From the NCBI RefSeq assembly GCF_009939005.1, contig NZ_JAACJS010000015.1:1859118-1923117 (forward strand): DNA of 64,000 nucleotides. Direction: 5' to 3'. The stretch's first letter is position 1; the number at the start of each line of letters is the position of its first letter. Shown here piece after piece: positions 42,126-51,233 of this stretch. A model generated the notes under the pieces. It was given only the letters and a program-made list of their open reading frames with translations, did not search any database and had not been told where the DNA came from. The DNA is from Sediminibacterium roseum. Its GTDB lineage: Bacteria > Bacteroidota > Bacteroidia > Chitinophagales > Chitinophagaceae. Position numbers and translations under genes: made by a program.

Positions 42126-42617
42126 ATGAAAACATTCGCAACTGCAAACAGGCTGGAACGCGCCCGCTGGTACATGGGCGGCTATTGGGTCTTTCTCGCC
42201 ACCGCAAAAGAAACAGGGGGAAGGTTCAGTCTTATTGAAACGAACCTGCGTAAAGGCTTCGAGCCTCCGAGACATACACACACAAAAGAAGACGAATCGT
42301 TTTACCTGCTCGAGGGCGAGGTGAATTTTTTTGTGGGTGATGAGGAATTTAGCCTTTCGCCAAACATGTTCCTGCATATCCCGCGCAATACACCCCATCA
42401 TTTTAAACTGGTTAGCGATACGGCGAAAATGCTGATGCACCTATCACCCGGCGGACTCGAAGAAATGTTCCTCGAAATGAGCGTGCCCGCATCTTCGCTC
42501 AGCTATCCCGATGCGCCACAAGGGCCACCACCGCAAGCCTGGCTCGAAAAAATGCTGGCGCTGCAGAAAGAATTTGGTATCGCGGGTATGGATAAGAGCC
42601 AGATCAAGGCTACCTGA
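42126..42617 (+). CDS. Cupin-domain protein
   Basis: A 163-residue single-domain cupin. Motif 1 is PPRHTHTKEDESFYLLEGEV with His residues and Glu as metal ligands, and motif 2 is IPRNTPHHFKLV. It would bind a metal and possibly a small organic ligand. Quercetinase-like and sugar-isomerase-like members exist, so function cannot be assigned. It follows the Crp-type gene, which suggests joint regulation. Confidence 0.85.
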   Translation: MKTFATANRLERARWYMGGYWVFLATAKETGGRFSLIETNLRKGFEPPRHTHTKEDESFYLLEGEVNFFVGDEEFSLSPNMFLHIPRNTPHHFKLVSDTAKMLMHLSPGGLEEMFLEMSVPASSLSYPDAPQGPPPQAWLEKMLALQKEFGIAGMDKSQIKAT

Positions 42618-42656
42618 AAAAAAATACGGGCCTTAAGTAAGAAAGAAGCAAACCCA

Positions 42657-43628
42657 TCACATCCCTCTTTCCACAAATGCCAACGCCCGCTTGTCTGCCC
42701 AGGAAAATTCCGACCCGGCAATTACAAAACCACAATGGCCGCCAACATCCGGCGTTTCTAAAAACAGGTTCGGGTTTTGGCGGGCCTCTTCGTAGCACAG
42801 GCTGTCGCCCGATAAAAACGTATCGTTCAGCGCCTGCACAATGAGCGTGGGGATGCGGATGTTCTTCAGGAAAGGTTTCACACTCGCGCGTTCATAAAAA
42901 TCGGTTGCGTTTTTAAAACCATGCAGGGGCGCGGTATAACGGTCGTCGAAAGCGTGGAAGTGGGTGATGCCTGTATATCCCTCAGAACTGATCTGCCCGG
43001 GAAAGATCTTTTCTTTCGCCCTGATCTTCTCGCCGAGTTTTTTAAGGAACCGTTTGTTGTAGAGTTTGTTGTTGGGTTGCGATAATGTATCTACACTCGT
43101 TTTCAGATCACATGGAACAGAAAACGCAACTACTTTTTTTACCTGCGCCGGAACGTCTTCCGGGAATTCTGCAACGGCGCGCAAACTCAGGCTGCCGCCC
43201 ATACTGAAGCCGACAAGCACAATTTCTTCGTAGCCCTTGTTCTCGATCGCGTGCCCGATCACACAACGCAGATCACCGGCATCGCCGTGGTGATAAAAAC
43301 GAAGCAGCCTGTTGAGCTCGCCGCTGCAACTGCGGCAGTTCCAGCCAAGGGCATCGTAGCCCTGCTGCGCAAATGCCTTCGCCATGCCCAGCACATAGTG
43401 CCTGCGCGAATCGCCCTCGAGACCGTGGGTGATGATCACCAGTTTTTTTCTTTGGGGCGAGGTGAAATGCCAGTCGAGGTCCACAAAATCTCCATCGGGC
43501 AACTCGAGCCGCTCGCGTTGATGGTAGTCGAACCTGACTTTCCTGAACAGGCTCGGCACGATGGTTTGCAGATGACCATTGAATTGCCAGAACGGCGGTT
43601 TGAAAAAGGGTTTGGGAAGTACGGGCAC
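42657..43628 (-). CDS. YheT-like alpha/beta-hydrolase
   Basis: A 323-residue hydrolase of the YheT/ABHD1-3 type. The start MPVLPKPFFKPPFWQFNGHL (about 1-20) with the NGHLQT segment is typical of the family. THGLEGDSRRHYV is the oxyanion region, the nucleophile elbow is GFSMGG and the late GGHCGF has the catalytic His. Family members are esterases of unclear physiological substrate. It diverges from corA at 43741. Confidence 0.88.
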   Translation of the reverse strand: MPVLPKPFFKPPFWQFNGHLQTIVPSLFRKVRFDYHQRERLELPDGDFVDLDWHFTSPQRKKLVIITHGLEGDSRRHYVLGMAKAFAQQGYDALGWNCRSCSGELNRLLRFYHHGDAGDLRCVIGHAIENKGYEEIVLVGFSMGGSLSLRAVAEFPEDVPAQVKKVVAFSVPCDLKTSVDTLSQPNNKLYNKRFLKKLGEKIRAKEKIFPGQISSEGYTGITHFHAFDDRYTAPLHGFKNATDFYERASVKPFLKNIRIPTLIVQALNDTFLSGDSLCYEEARQNPNLFLETPDVGGHCGFVIAGSEFSWADKRALAFVERGM

Positions 43629-43729
43629 AGCATCACGGTTTATGGCGGCAAATTAGCGAAACTAATTTCATCCGTAATACCTGCCGGTTTCCTATGTCTT
43701 GTTTTCTTGCGCCTTGTTTCATTGCTTCG

Positions 43730-43737
43730 TAACTTTA
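43730..43737 (+). promoter_or_regulatory. Probable corA promoter -7 box next to the start codon
   Basis: TAACTTTA resembles TAnnTTTG with one mismatch. A TTG at 43707-43709 gives a 20-nt spacer. The box ends 3 nt before the corA ATG, so a transcript starting about 7 nt downstream would be leaderless. Confidence 0.4.
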
Positions 43738-43740
43738 ACC

Positions 43741-44838
43741 ATGCAAGAGAACAAATACCTGAAATATTTCAACGTTCTGCCTTTGTTCAATACAAGGCGT
43801 ACAAGGGATATTTTCCAGGTAAACCCCACGGTTGCCCCCATCCGGCAGGAGGCTGCGGAAACGAAGATTTGTGTGTTTGATTATTCGCCGCAGGTTCTTC
43901 ATGAGAAATGCCTCGATCACATCGAAGAAACCTATCCCTTCCACAAGAACGACCGCGTTACCTGGATCAACATCGATGGCATCCGGAAAAATGATGTGGA
44001 TGCCATTTGCAACCATTTCAACATTCACCCGCTCATCAAAGAAGACATCATGAGCATCGGGCAGCGGCCCAAGATGGATGAGATGGACCCAATACTCTAC
44101 TGCCTGCTCAACATGCTTTACTTCAACGATAAAACCGGCGCCGTGGAAACGGAACAGGTGAGCATCGTGCTCGGCGATGGTTTTGTGATCTCTTTCCAGG
44201 AAGATTCGGAGCGCGATGTATTCAATTTCATCCGCGAGAAATTACGGGTAACAGGCAGTAAGCTGCGGCAAAACAAAGCAGACTACCTTTGCTATTCGCT
44301 GCTCGATATGATCGTTGACCATTACTATATCGTAATGGAAAAACTGGGTGAAAACATTGAACTGCTCGAAGAAAAGATCATCCGCGCCAGCAATACCCGC
44401 GCGCTGGCGGAGATCAACAACCTGCGCAAAGAACTGATCGTACTCAAAAGAAATGTGAGCCCGGTGCGCGACCTGATCAATGGGTTTATCAGGAGCGACA
44501 GCGAACTGCTCGAAGAAAGAACCACCAAATATTTTAAAGACATCCACGATCATATCTTACAGGCCAATGAACTTGCAGAGAACTACCGCGATATGATGAT
44601 GAACCTGCAGGACCTCTACCTCAGCAACGTTAACCTGAAAACCAACGAGGTAATGAAAGTGATGGCAGTGGTAACCTGCCTCCTCGCCCCCGCCACGGTC
44701 ATCGGCGGCATCTTCGGGATGAACTTCGACCGCATCCCCTACCTGCACAACCAATACGGATTTTTTATCGCGATCTTCCTGATGCTGATCATCCCGGTTT
44801 TTATGATCTACCTGTTCAGGAAAAGAGGATGGTTCTAA
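43741..44838 (+). CDS. corA: Magnesium/cobalt transporter CorA
   Basis: A 365-residue CorA-type channel. The cytoplasmic N-terminal domain is followed by a long helix and two C-terminal membrane segments (about 300-360). The family motif GMN is present in IFGMNFDRIPY at the end of the first membrane helix. It takes up Mg2+, and often Co2+ or Ni2+, as a homopentamer. I use the ATG at 43741, the normal family start (MQENKYLKYF); upstream codons have no family resemblance. A strong terminator follows. Confidence 0.94.
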   Translation: MQENKYLKYFNVLPLFNTRRTRDIFQVNPTVAPIRQEAAETKICVFDYSPQVLHEKCLDHIEETYPFHKNDRVTWINIDGIRKNDVDAICNHFNIHPLIKEDIMSIGQRPKMDEMDPILYCLLNMLYFNDKTGAVETEQVSIVLGDGFVISFQEDSERDVFNFIREKLRVTGSKLRQNKADYLCYSLLDMIVDHYYIVMEKLGENIELLEEKIIRASNTRALAEINNLRKELIVLKRNVSPVRDLINGFIRSDSELLEERTTKYFKDIHDHILQANELAENYRDMMMNLQDLYLSNVNLKTNEVMKVMAVVTCLLAPATVIGGIFGMNFDRIPYLHNQYGFFIAIFLMLIIPVFMIYLFRKRGWF

Positions 44839-44870
44839 AACGGCGATCCTGGCAAAAAACTCGACCATAA

Positions 44871-44899
44871 AAAATGCCGGTGAAGATCACCGGCATTTT
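44871..44899. terminator. Strong bidirectional terminator
   Basis: A perfect 13-bp stem (44871-44883 with 44887-44899), loop AGA, with A-rich and T-rich flanks on both sides. It lies between the convergent corA and MATE genes. Confidence 0.92.
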
Positions 44900-44968
44900 A
44901 TTTATTAAATTATTTGGACTTGTTGCTGTGTTTGTGCATTCTTGTTCAAGCAAGGTGATAATGTTCCA

Positions 44969-46363
44969 TCAGATCTTGACCAGCTTCCATTTGCCCTTCC
45001 TGAATAACACAACGCTTGTGATGGTGATACATGTTTCGGTGATCACGATGGCGAGGAACACGCCGGTTGTTCCGAGTTTCCATACCTCCGCCAGTAAATA
45101 AGCGAACGGAATCTGGAAGATCCAGAACCAGAACAGGTTGATCCAGGTGGGCGTTTTGCTGTCGCCTGCACCGTTGAATGCATTGATCATCACCATTCCC
45201 ACCCCGTAAAAAATATAGCCGCAACTCACGATGCGCAGTGCCATTACCGCCGTTTTGATCACGTTAGGGTCGCTGGTTATCAATCCTACAAAAAATTCTG
45301 CGCAGGTGATAAAGAGCAGCGAAACAATTCCCATGAAAATGGCGTTGTACTGCGCCGTTTTCCATACAGATTTTTCCGCGCGTTCGGGTTGTTTGGCGCC
45401 GAGGTTTTGTCCTACGAGTGTTGCCGCTGCATTACTCAATCCCCATGCGGGCATCAAAAAGAAGATCAGCAAACGGATCGCGATGGTGTAGCCCGCCACT
45501 GCGTCGCTGCCAAATGAGGCGATGATACGCGCCATTGCTATCCAGCTCGCAGAACCGATCAGGAACTGCAGTGTTGCTGATGATGCAACTTTGAACAGTG
45601 ACCTGATTACTTCCATATCCGGCCTGAAATGGTGCAGGTGTATTTTGATGATGCCTTTTCCTTTGAACAGCCTGTAAACCTGGTAGCACACACCAATGCC
45701 CCTGCCGGTTGTTGTGGCCATGGCCGCACCCGGCAACCCGTATTTGTGGATCAGTATCGGACAAAGGATGATGTTACAGATGTTGGCGAGCCACAAACTG
45801 CGCATCGCGATGGCTGCATCGCCCGCGCCACGGAATATACCGTTGATGAGGAACAGCAACATGATCACCACGTTTCCTGTGAGCATGATGCGTGTATAGG
45901 TGTGCCCCATGGCAACCAGCTCATCGCTTCCACCCATCAAACGCAAAATGTCTTCTGCAAAGAACAGGCCGATGCAACTGATCAGGATGGTGATGATGAA
46001 AGAAAGCAACAATGCCTGCGCGCCTGCCTTAGCGGCGCCATCGTAATTTTTTTCACCCACACGTCTTGCAACCATCGCGGTTGCCGCCATGCTCAACCCG
46101 ATGGCCACAGAATAAACGATGGTTAAAAACGATTCTGTTAAACCAACGGTTGCCGCGGCATTCGGGCCGAGTTTGCCCACGAAAAAAATATCCACAACCG
46201 CAAAAACAGATTCCATGCACATCTCGAGTATCATGGGGATGGCGAGTAAGAAAATGGCTTTGCGTATGCTGCCCGTTGTAAAATCCTGGCTCTCGCCATT
46301 GAGTGATTGTTTGATGTAAGACCAGACGGTCTTTTTGCTCTTATCGTTTGTATAAGTAGTCAT
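44969..46363 (-). CDS. MATE-family multidrug exporter
   Basis: A 464-residue inner-membrane protein with 12 hydrophobic segments and the two-fold repeat of MATE transporters: KAIFLLAIPMILEMCMESVF and GLTESFLTIVYSVAIGLSMA in the first half, WGLSNAAATLVGQNLGAKQP in the second. It would export cationic drugs or metabolites in exchange for Na+ or H+. The start at 46363 (MTTYTNDKSKK) is preferred over an in-frame codon 54 nt upstream. Confidence 0.92.
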   Translation of the reverse strand: MTTYTNDKSKKTVWSYIKQSLNGESQDFTTGSIRKAIFLLAIPMILEMCMESVFAVVDIFFVGKLGPNAAATVGLTESFLTIVYSVAIGLSMAATAMVARRVGEKNYDGAAKAGAQALLLSFIITILISCIGLFFAEDILRLMGGSDELVAMGHTYTRIMLTGNVVIMLLFLINGIFRGAGDAAIAMRSLWLANICNIILCPILIHKYGLPGAAMATTTGRGIGVCYQVYRLFKGKGIIKIHLHHFRPDMEVIRSLFKVASSATLQFLIGSASWIAMARIIASFGSDAVAGYTIAIRLLIFFLMPAWGLSNAAATLVGQNLGAKQPERAEKSVWKTAQYNAIFMGIVSLLFITCAEFFVGLITSDPNVIKTAVMALRIVSCGYIFYGVGMVMINAFNGAGDSKTPTWINLFWFWIFQIPFAYLLAEVWKLGTTGVFLAIVITETCITITSVVLFRKGKWKLVKI

Positions 46364-46584
46364 TGTATAAATAAGGTATGAATAGATAAATAGAATTGCA
46401 CTGCAGCACTGCTGCAATGAGGGTCGGGGGATTGTGTGAGCCTAAACACTTAGCGGTACTAAGCTCTGTTTAGATGATCATCGGCGCTTGCTTGATTTTG
46501 CGGAACGAAAATAGGGGAAAAATGGATCGGTTGATCCTCTTTTTGAGGAGCGGCGTTTGCTTGTTTCTTTAAACCAAATGCTGC

Positions 46585-46875
46585 TTACAAAGAAATCACG
46601 CTGTTGCTCCCACCGTACACATTGGCCACTTCGCTGTCTGCAGAAGGATCGTTGATCCATTCATTGGCATCGATGCGGTATTTGAATTCGTGCTGGGTGT
46701 TTTTGGGAAGGGAAACTTCGCAGCTGAAACTTCCGTCCTTTTTCCTTTTCATTTGTACAGCATTGTCCCAATCGCTGTTGAGCCCGAGGATCTCAACAAC
46801 CGATGCATTGCCTGCTGTGAAAGAGAATTTTACTTTACAGTAGTCTTTCGTTTTGAAGTAGGTTTTCTGTATCAT
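46585..46875 (-). CDS. Isoamylase-early-set/CBM48-like small protein
   Basis: A 96-residue single-domain protein with the E-set/glycogen-binding fold: ASVVEILGLNSDWDNAVQMK and EVSLPKNTQHEFKYRIDANE end with WINDPSA, as in AMPK-beta/CBM48. No catalytic domain is attached. Such proteins are common in this group and may bind glycogen or be cytoplasmic regulators. I use the ATG at 46875; longer in-frame starts add residues unlike the family. Confidence 0.83.
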   Translation of the reverse strand: MIQKTYFKTKDYCKVKFSFTAGNASVVEILGLNSDWDNAVQMKRKKDGSFSCEVSLPKNTQHEFKYRIDANEWINDPSADSEVANVYGGSNSVISL

Positions 46876-47072
46876 AACGGACGTGTTTCTACCGCTTAAT
46901 ACAGATCCGGAGAAAAGGTAACCCATCTACGATCGGTTCCTGTTTTGTGCGAAGATCAAGAACGGGCATTGTTATATTGCGAACGCACGGCATAAAACGC
47001 TCCTGCGGAACGATGCATTCCTCCTGTTTATTTCTCCCGCTTCATGATGTTCTTTTGGTGTGTGCTGACCAC

Positions 47073-49229
47073 TTAACCCAATGATGCGATCGTCATTTTG
47101 ATCTCGAGGTAACTGATCTCTTCGGGCAAATTGTCTTTCAGTAACCGCAATCCCAGTCTTCCGTATTTTTCTGTAGCAGAAGCGATCAGCTCTTGTTTTC
47201 GGGGGGAAACAAAATCGTTCACATCCAGTTCGCCTGTGGTTACAAAATGGCTGAGGTGCGTTTCCACCGTTGTGATGGACAAGGATCTTTCGCCGGCTAT
47301 TTCCCGTACCGATTTTCCCGAACGGTACATTTCAAAACTGGTGCGCTTGGTATCTGATGACCGCTCGCGTGGCGGCGCGGTCTTCCGGGCCCGCGGAGCG
47401 GTTCCCTGTTTCAGGCCGACGCGTGTTGAGAGCCCGTTTTCGTTGCAGTAATCCTGTACCTTTTCCAAAAACGCCTCACCATATCTTTCTATTTTGTACG
47501 CACCAAAACCGGAAATATGCGGAAGGTCATTTTTGTGCAATGGCAGGTACGTGGAAAGATCCAGCAAGCTGCTGTCGCTGAAAATAAGGTAGGCAGGAAC
47601 ATTTTCTTCGTGTGCGATCCTGTTACGGAGTTTTTTCAATTCCTCAAACAATGGTTTTTCGTAACTGTGCTGCTGGTAAATCACCGGCTCTTTCGCGATG
47701 GTTACCTGTACCGGCGCGGTCAGGAACACGGCCTCGTTTTTAAACAGCACGGCACTGCTCTTCTCCGTTAGTTTCAGCAACGGGAACTCTCCGCCACTGT
47801 TGAGCAGGTAACCGTAGTGCAGCAATTCTCTTATGTAATGCGCCCATTCTTCTTTCGGTTTGTCTTTGCCGATGCCGTATACCGAAAGCGTTTTATGCTG
47901 CGCCCTGATCTTTTCATTGTTGCTTCCCTTCAGGATATCGATCACGTACCGCATACCAAAGGATTGGTTCAGGCGATACACGGTGCTCAGTATCTTCTGA
48001 GCGATAACGGTGCTTTCGGTCAGCTCCGGTTTGTTCAGGCAATTGTCGCAACTGCCGCAATATTCCCCGGCGCCCTCACCGAAATAATTGAGCAGGTGTT
48101 TCCTGCGGCAGCCTCTTGTTTCGCAGAGGCCCACCATCTGGTCGAGTTTTTTCAGGAGGATCTGCGTTTGTTCGGGATTGTTTTCTACCTGCGCAAACCC
48201 GCGCAGTTTGATCACATCACCCGCCCCGTAAAAAAGTATTGCCTCGCTGGGCAGCCCGTCGCGGCCCGCGCGGCCGGTTTCCTGGTAATAGCCTTCTATG
48301 TTCTTTGGCAGATCGGCATGTACCACAAAGCGTACGTTGCTTTTATTGATCCCCATCCCGAATGCAATGGTGGCCACCATGATGCGTATATCGTCTTTCA
48401 GAAAAAGATCCTGCCGCTCATCCCGTGTTGCTTTATCGAGGCCCGCATGGTAAGCTGCGGCGCTGATACCATCTGCGCGAAGATCGTCGGCGAGTTTCTC
48501 GGTGGCGGCGCGGCTCAGGCAATAGATGATGCCGCTGTCTTCTTTGTGCGCTTCGAGATAATCGACCAGCACATCGTAAAAACCTTTTTTCGGTTTTATC
48601 GAATAGAAAATATTAGGGCGGTTGAAACTGTTTTCGAAAACACGGTAATCCGTTACCTGCAGTTGCTCGATGATGTCGTTCTTCGTGATCTCATCCGCTG
48701 TTGCCGTTAATGCAATGATGGGAATGTTGGGAAACCTTACTTTCAACTGCCGCAATACCCGGTACTCCGGTCGAAAATCATGTCCCCACTGGCTGATGCA
48801 ATGCGCCTCATCTATTGCAAACAGGGAAACCGGGATCTCCTGCAGGAAACGCATAAAATATTCTTCCACCAGTCTTTCCGGGGCCACGTACAACAATTTC
48901 AATTCGTTGTTGCGCAGCTGCTGTAAAATGAACGATTGCTCGCTGCTGCCTTGCGTACTGTTTAAAAATGCGGCTTTTACACCGGTCAACAAAAGCGCAT
49001 CCACCTGGTCTTTCATCAGGGCGATCAGCGGGCTCACCACAACCGTAACACCCTGCATACACAAGGCCGGAACCTGGTAACACAAACTTTTACCGCCACC
49101 GGTAGGCATAAGCACAATGGAATCTTTTCCATCCAGCAGATGATTGATGATCTCCTCCTGGTTGTGGCGGAATTCGGTGTAGCCAAAAACGGATTCGAGG
49201 ATGTGATGAGGTGAATCGATCTGCTTCAT
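47073..49229 (-). CDS. recQ: ATP-dependent DNA helicase RecQ
   Basis: A 718-residue RecQ helicase. Motif I is MPTGGGKSLCYQVPAL, motif II FAIDEAHCISQWGHDF, motif VI around HADLPKNIEGYYQETGRAGR. The zinc-binding region (CETRGCRRKHLLNYFGE, CGSCDNC), a winged-helix RQC segment and an HRDC domain (YLIFSDSSLLDL, about 560-640) follow. The tail has a helix-turn-helix-like part (SITTVETHLSHFVTTGELDV). It unwinds recombination and stalled-fork intermediates. The start at 49229 is chosen because upstream codons (to 49385) run into the REP-like palindrome. Confidence 0.95.
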   Translation of the reverse strand: MKQIDSPHHILESVFGYTEFRHNQEEIINHLLDGKDSIVLMPTGGGKSLCYQVPALCMQGVTVVVSPLIALMKDQVDALLLTGVKAAFLNSTQGSSEQSFILQQLRNNELKLLYVAPERLVEEYFMRFLQEIPVSLFAIDEAHCISQWGHDFRPEYRVLRQLKVRFPNIPIIALTATADEITKNDIIEQLQVTDYRVFENSFNRPNIFYSIKPKKGFYDVLVDYLEAHKEDSGIIYCLSRAATEKLADDLRADGISAAAYHAGLDKATRDERQDLFLKDDIRIMVATIAFGMGINKSNVRFVVHADLPKNIEGYYQETGRAGRDGLPSEAILFYGAGDVIKLRGFAQVENNPEQTQILLKKLDQMVGLCETRGCRRKHLLNYFGEGAGEYCGSCDNCLNKPELTESTVIAQKILSTVYRLNQSFGMRYVIDILKGSNNEKIRAQHKTLSVYGIGKDKPKEEWAHYIRELLHYGYLLNSGGEFPLLKLTEKSSAVLFKNEAVFLTAPVQVTIAKEPVIYQQHSYEKPLFEELKKLRNRIAHEENVPAYLIFSDSSLLDLSTYLPLHKNDLPHISGFGAYKIERYGEAFLEKVQDYCNENGLSTRVGLKQGTAPRARKTAPPRERSSDTKRTSFEMYRSGKSVREIAGERSLSITTVETHLSHFVTTGELDVNDFVSPRKQELIASATEKYGRLGLRLLKDNLPEEISYLEIKMTIASLG

Positions 49230-49322
49230 TGCGGGTGCAAGATAGTATGTGGGCGGATTTAATTGATGGAGTATTTGTACGGGTGATTTCACGGTTTTTT
49301 GTTGGGGGGCGTTTTGGAAGGG

Positions 49323-49414
49323 GTTGCCACAGATTTCACGGAAGGACACGGATATGTGTAGGGCTGCTTGCCTCACAGCGGCCAACCGTGTCCTTCCGTG
49401 AAATCTGTGGCAAC
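49323..49414. repeat. REP-like palindromic repeat, copy 2
   Basis: Perfect 29-bp inverted repeat (49323-49351 with 49386-49414) and a 34-nt loop. It shares the core GCCACAGATTTCACGGAAG with copy 1 at 33847. It lies between the divergent recQ and papain-like peptidase genes. Confidence 0.88.
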
Positions 49415-49499
49415 GGGTTTTTTCCCGTTTTGGGAACCGCGATTAACGGTTATCTTACAAAACCGATAACTCACAATCATCTCTACAAAACCAAAACTA

Positions 49500-50423
49500 A
49501 TGAGCAAGTTCTATTCTAAAGGAAAGGGCTGGTTAAAGGACCTTCCTGATTTTCGCGACCAGACGCCCGACACCAGGCAGCTTACCGATAAGCAGCTTGC
49601 GCTCGGTGTAAAAAAGCCGGTTCAGCAGATCTTACAGAAAGTTGAGAAAGCAACGGCCGCTAAAAAAGCAGCGGTAAAAGCATTGACCAAAGTCGATCTC
49701 CGCAAATGGTGCTCGCCCATAGAGGACCAGGGCAGTATCGGCTCCTGCACGGCGCATGCCACGATAGGGCTCTATGAATATTTTGAGCGGCGCGCCTTTG
49801 GCAAACACATCGATGGCTCACGTTTGTTCCAGTACAAGGCCACGCGCAACCTTCTCCGAAAAACCGGCGACGATGGCGCATACCTGCGCACTGCCATGGC
49901 CGCGCTTGTACTCTTTGGCGTGGTTCCCGAAAAATACTGGCCCTACGATGAAGAAAAATTTAACGAAGAGCCTTCCGCATTTTTGTATTCGTATGCACAG
50001 AGTTACCAGGCCATCAGTTATTACCGCCTCGATTGCCCGGGCGTTACCCGGAAAGAATTGCTGGAAGCCATCAAAGACCATATGCGCAATGGCTTTCCTT
50101 CTGTGTTTGGTTTTACCTGTTACACTTCTCTGCACCAGGCCGATCATGGAAAAATCCCTTTCCCAGATAAGAAAGAAGACACCGATGGCGGCCATGCAGT
50201 AATGGCCGTTGGCTACGATGATCAAATGAAGGTCAAGAACCCGAACAACGGCGAAACCACAACCGGCGCCATTCTCATCCGCAACTCCTGGGGCGCCGAT
50301 TGGGGCGAAGGTGGCTATGGATGGCTGCCCTACGATTATGTTATCAAAGGACTCGCCGAAGACTGGTGGACCATGACGAAAGCAGAGTGGATAGATTCGA
50401 ACCAATTCGGTTTGAAAGGATAA
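49500..50423 (+). CDS. Papain-like cysteine peptidase, family C1A
   Basis: A 307-residue peptidase with the full C1 triad plus oxyanion Gln: Gln77 and Cys83 in EDQGSIGSCTAHA, His232 in GGHAVMAVGYDD, Asn262 in IRNSWGADWG. The first 60 residues (with LPDFRDQTPDTRQLTDKQ) resemble the short N-terminal segment of bacterial C1 enzymes rather than a eukaryotic propeptide. No signal peptide is visible, which is unusual for a papain-like enzyme, so it may act in the cytosol or leave by another route. No inhibitor gene is adjacent. Confidence 0.92.
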   Translation: MSKFYSKGKGWLKDLPDFRDQTPDTRQLTDKQLALGVKKPVQQILQKVEKATAAKKAAVKALTKVDLRKWCSPIEDQGSIGSCTAHATIGLYEYFERRAFGKHIDGSRLFQYKATRNLLRKTGDDGAYLRTAMAALVLFGVVPEKYWPYDEEKFNEEPSAFLYSYAQSYQAISYYRLDCPGVTRKELLEAIKDHMRNGFPSVFGFTCYTSLHQADHGKIPFPDKKEDTDGGHAVMAVGYDDQMKVKNPNNGETTTGAILIRNSWGADWGEGGYGWLPYDYVIKGLAEDWWTMTKAEWIDSNQFGLKG

Positions 50424-50429
50424 AGATGA

Positions 50430-50465
50430 CTGCGGGCCGCCGGCTTATGTGCACACGGCCCGCAG
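50430..50465. terminator. GC-rich hairpin between convergent genes
   Basis: CTGCGGGCCG (50430-50439) pairs with CGGCCCGCAG (50456-50465). It is a 10-bp, very GC-rich stem with no T-run. It sits between the stops of the peptidase and DUF1080 genes and could end both transcripts or only protect 3' ends. Confidence 0.5.
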
Positions 50466-50469
50466 CAGA

Positions 50470-51225
50470 CTACAGTTCCCTGATCCAGATGTTGCGATAA
50501 CTCATGGGCTGCCCGCCATCCCTTCCATGATCCTGGAGCACAAGCGGCTCTTTGTCGCGGAGCCTGGTGTATTTAGGCTGGCCCAGCCATTCTGTGTTGC
50601 CTTTGATCTCTACATTGTTTTGCACGAGCACATTGTTGTGCAATACCGTTATGCGTGCAGGCGATTGCAAACTGCCGTCTGTGTTGAACTTCGGCGCGGT
50701 AAAGATCACATCGTAGGTTTGCCATTCGCCGGGTTTTTTGCTGGCATTTACAAGGGGAATGTGTTGTTTGTAAATACTCCCTGCCTGTCCGTTTACATAC
50801 GTCGGGTTGTTGTATGAATCCAGTACCTGCAGTTCATATTTTCCCATAAAGAAAATACCGCTGTTGCCGCGTGTCTGGCTGGCGCCCGCTATGGTTGCCG
50901 GTTCGCGCCATTCGATGTGCAGCTGGCAGCTTCCGAAACTTTGTTTGGTGGCCACATCGCCCGATCCTTTTACAACGGCGAGTTCGCCGTTCTCAACTTT
51001 CCAGCCGGCCGGGCCGCCTTTTTGTCTTTGCCATTGATCCGCATTTTTTCCATCAAAAAGAACGATGGCATCAGATGGCGGTTCGCTGTTCGTGTTTCCC
51101 GGTGTTACTATTTTAGGAACGGGTTCCCAGATCTCTGTTTTGGCGGCTTCTTTGGTAAGGCTGTCCTGCGCATTTGCCGCCATGCCCATAACGAGTGAAC
51201 CGATCAGTAAAAAATTCTTTTTCAT
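50470..51225 (-). CDS. DUF1080 (3-keto-disaccharide hydrolase-like) protein
   Basis: A 251-residue exported protein with signal peptide MKKNFLLIGSLVMGMAANAQ. The domain begins with IVLFDGKNADQWQ and has QLHIEWREPA, RGNSGIFFMGKYELQVLDSY and YRNIWIREL, the concanavalin-like fold of DUF1080. Family members cleave 3-keto-glycosides made by Gfo/Idh/MocA dehydrogenases. The next gene upstream encodes such a protein, only 8 nt away, so the two form one pathway step pair. Confidence 0.87.
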   Translation of the reverse strand: MKKNFLLIGSLVMGMAANAQDSLTKEAAKTEIWEPVPKIVTPGNTNSEPPSDAIVLFDGKNADQWQRQKGGPAGWKVENGELAVVKGSGDVATKQSFGSCQLHIEWREPATIAGASQTRGNSGIFFMGKYELQVLDSYNNPTYVNGQAGSIYKQHIPLVNASKKPGEWQTYDVIFTAPKFNTDGSLQSPARITVLHNNVLVQNNVEIKGNTEWLGQPKYTRLRDKEPLVLQDHGRDGGQPMSYRNIWIREL

Positions 51226-51233
51226 ATGCCTGG

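Noticed and set aside
47817..48710. 297-residue open frame opposite recQ
   Set aside because: It is antisense to a clearly coding helicase and its translation shows no domain; it follows from the codon bias of recQ.
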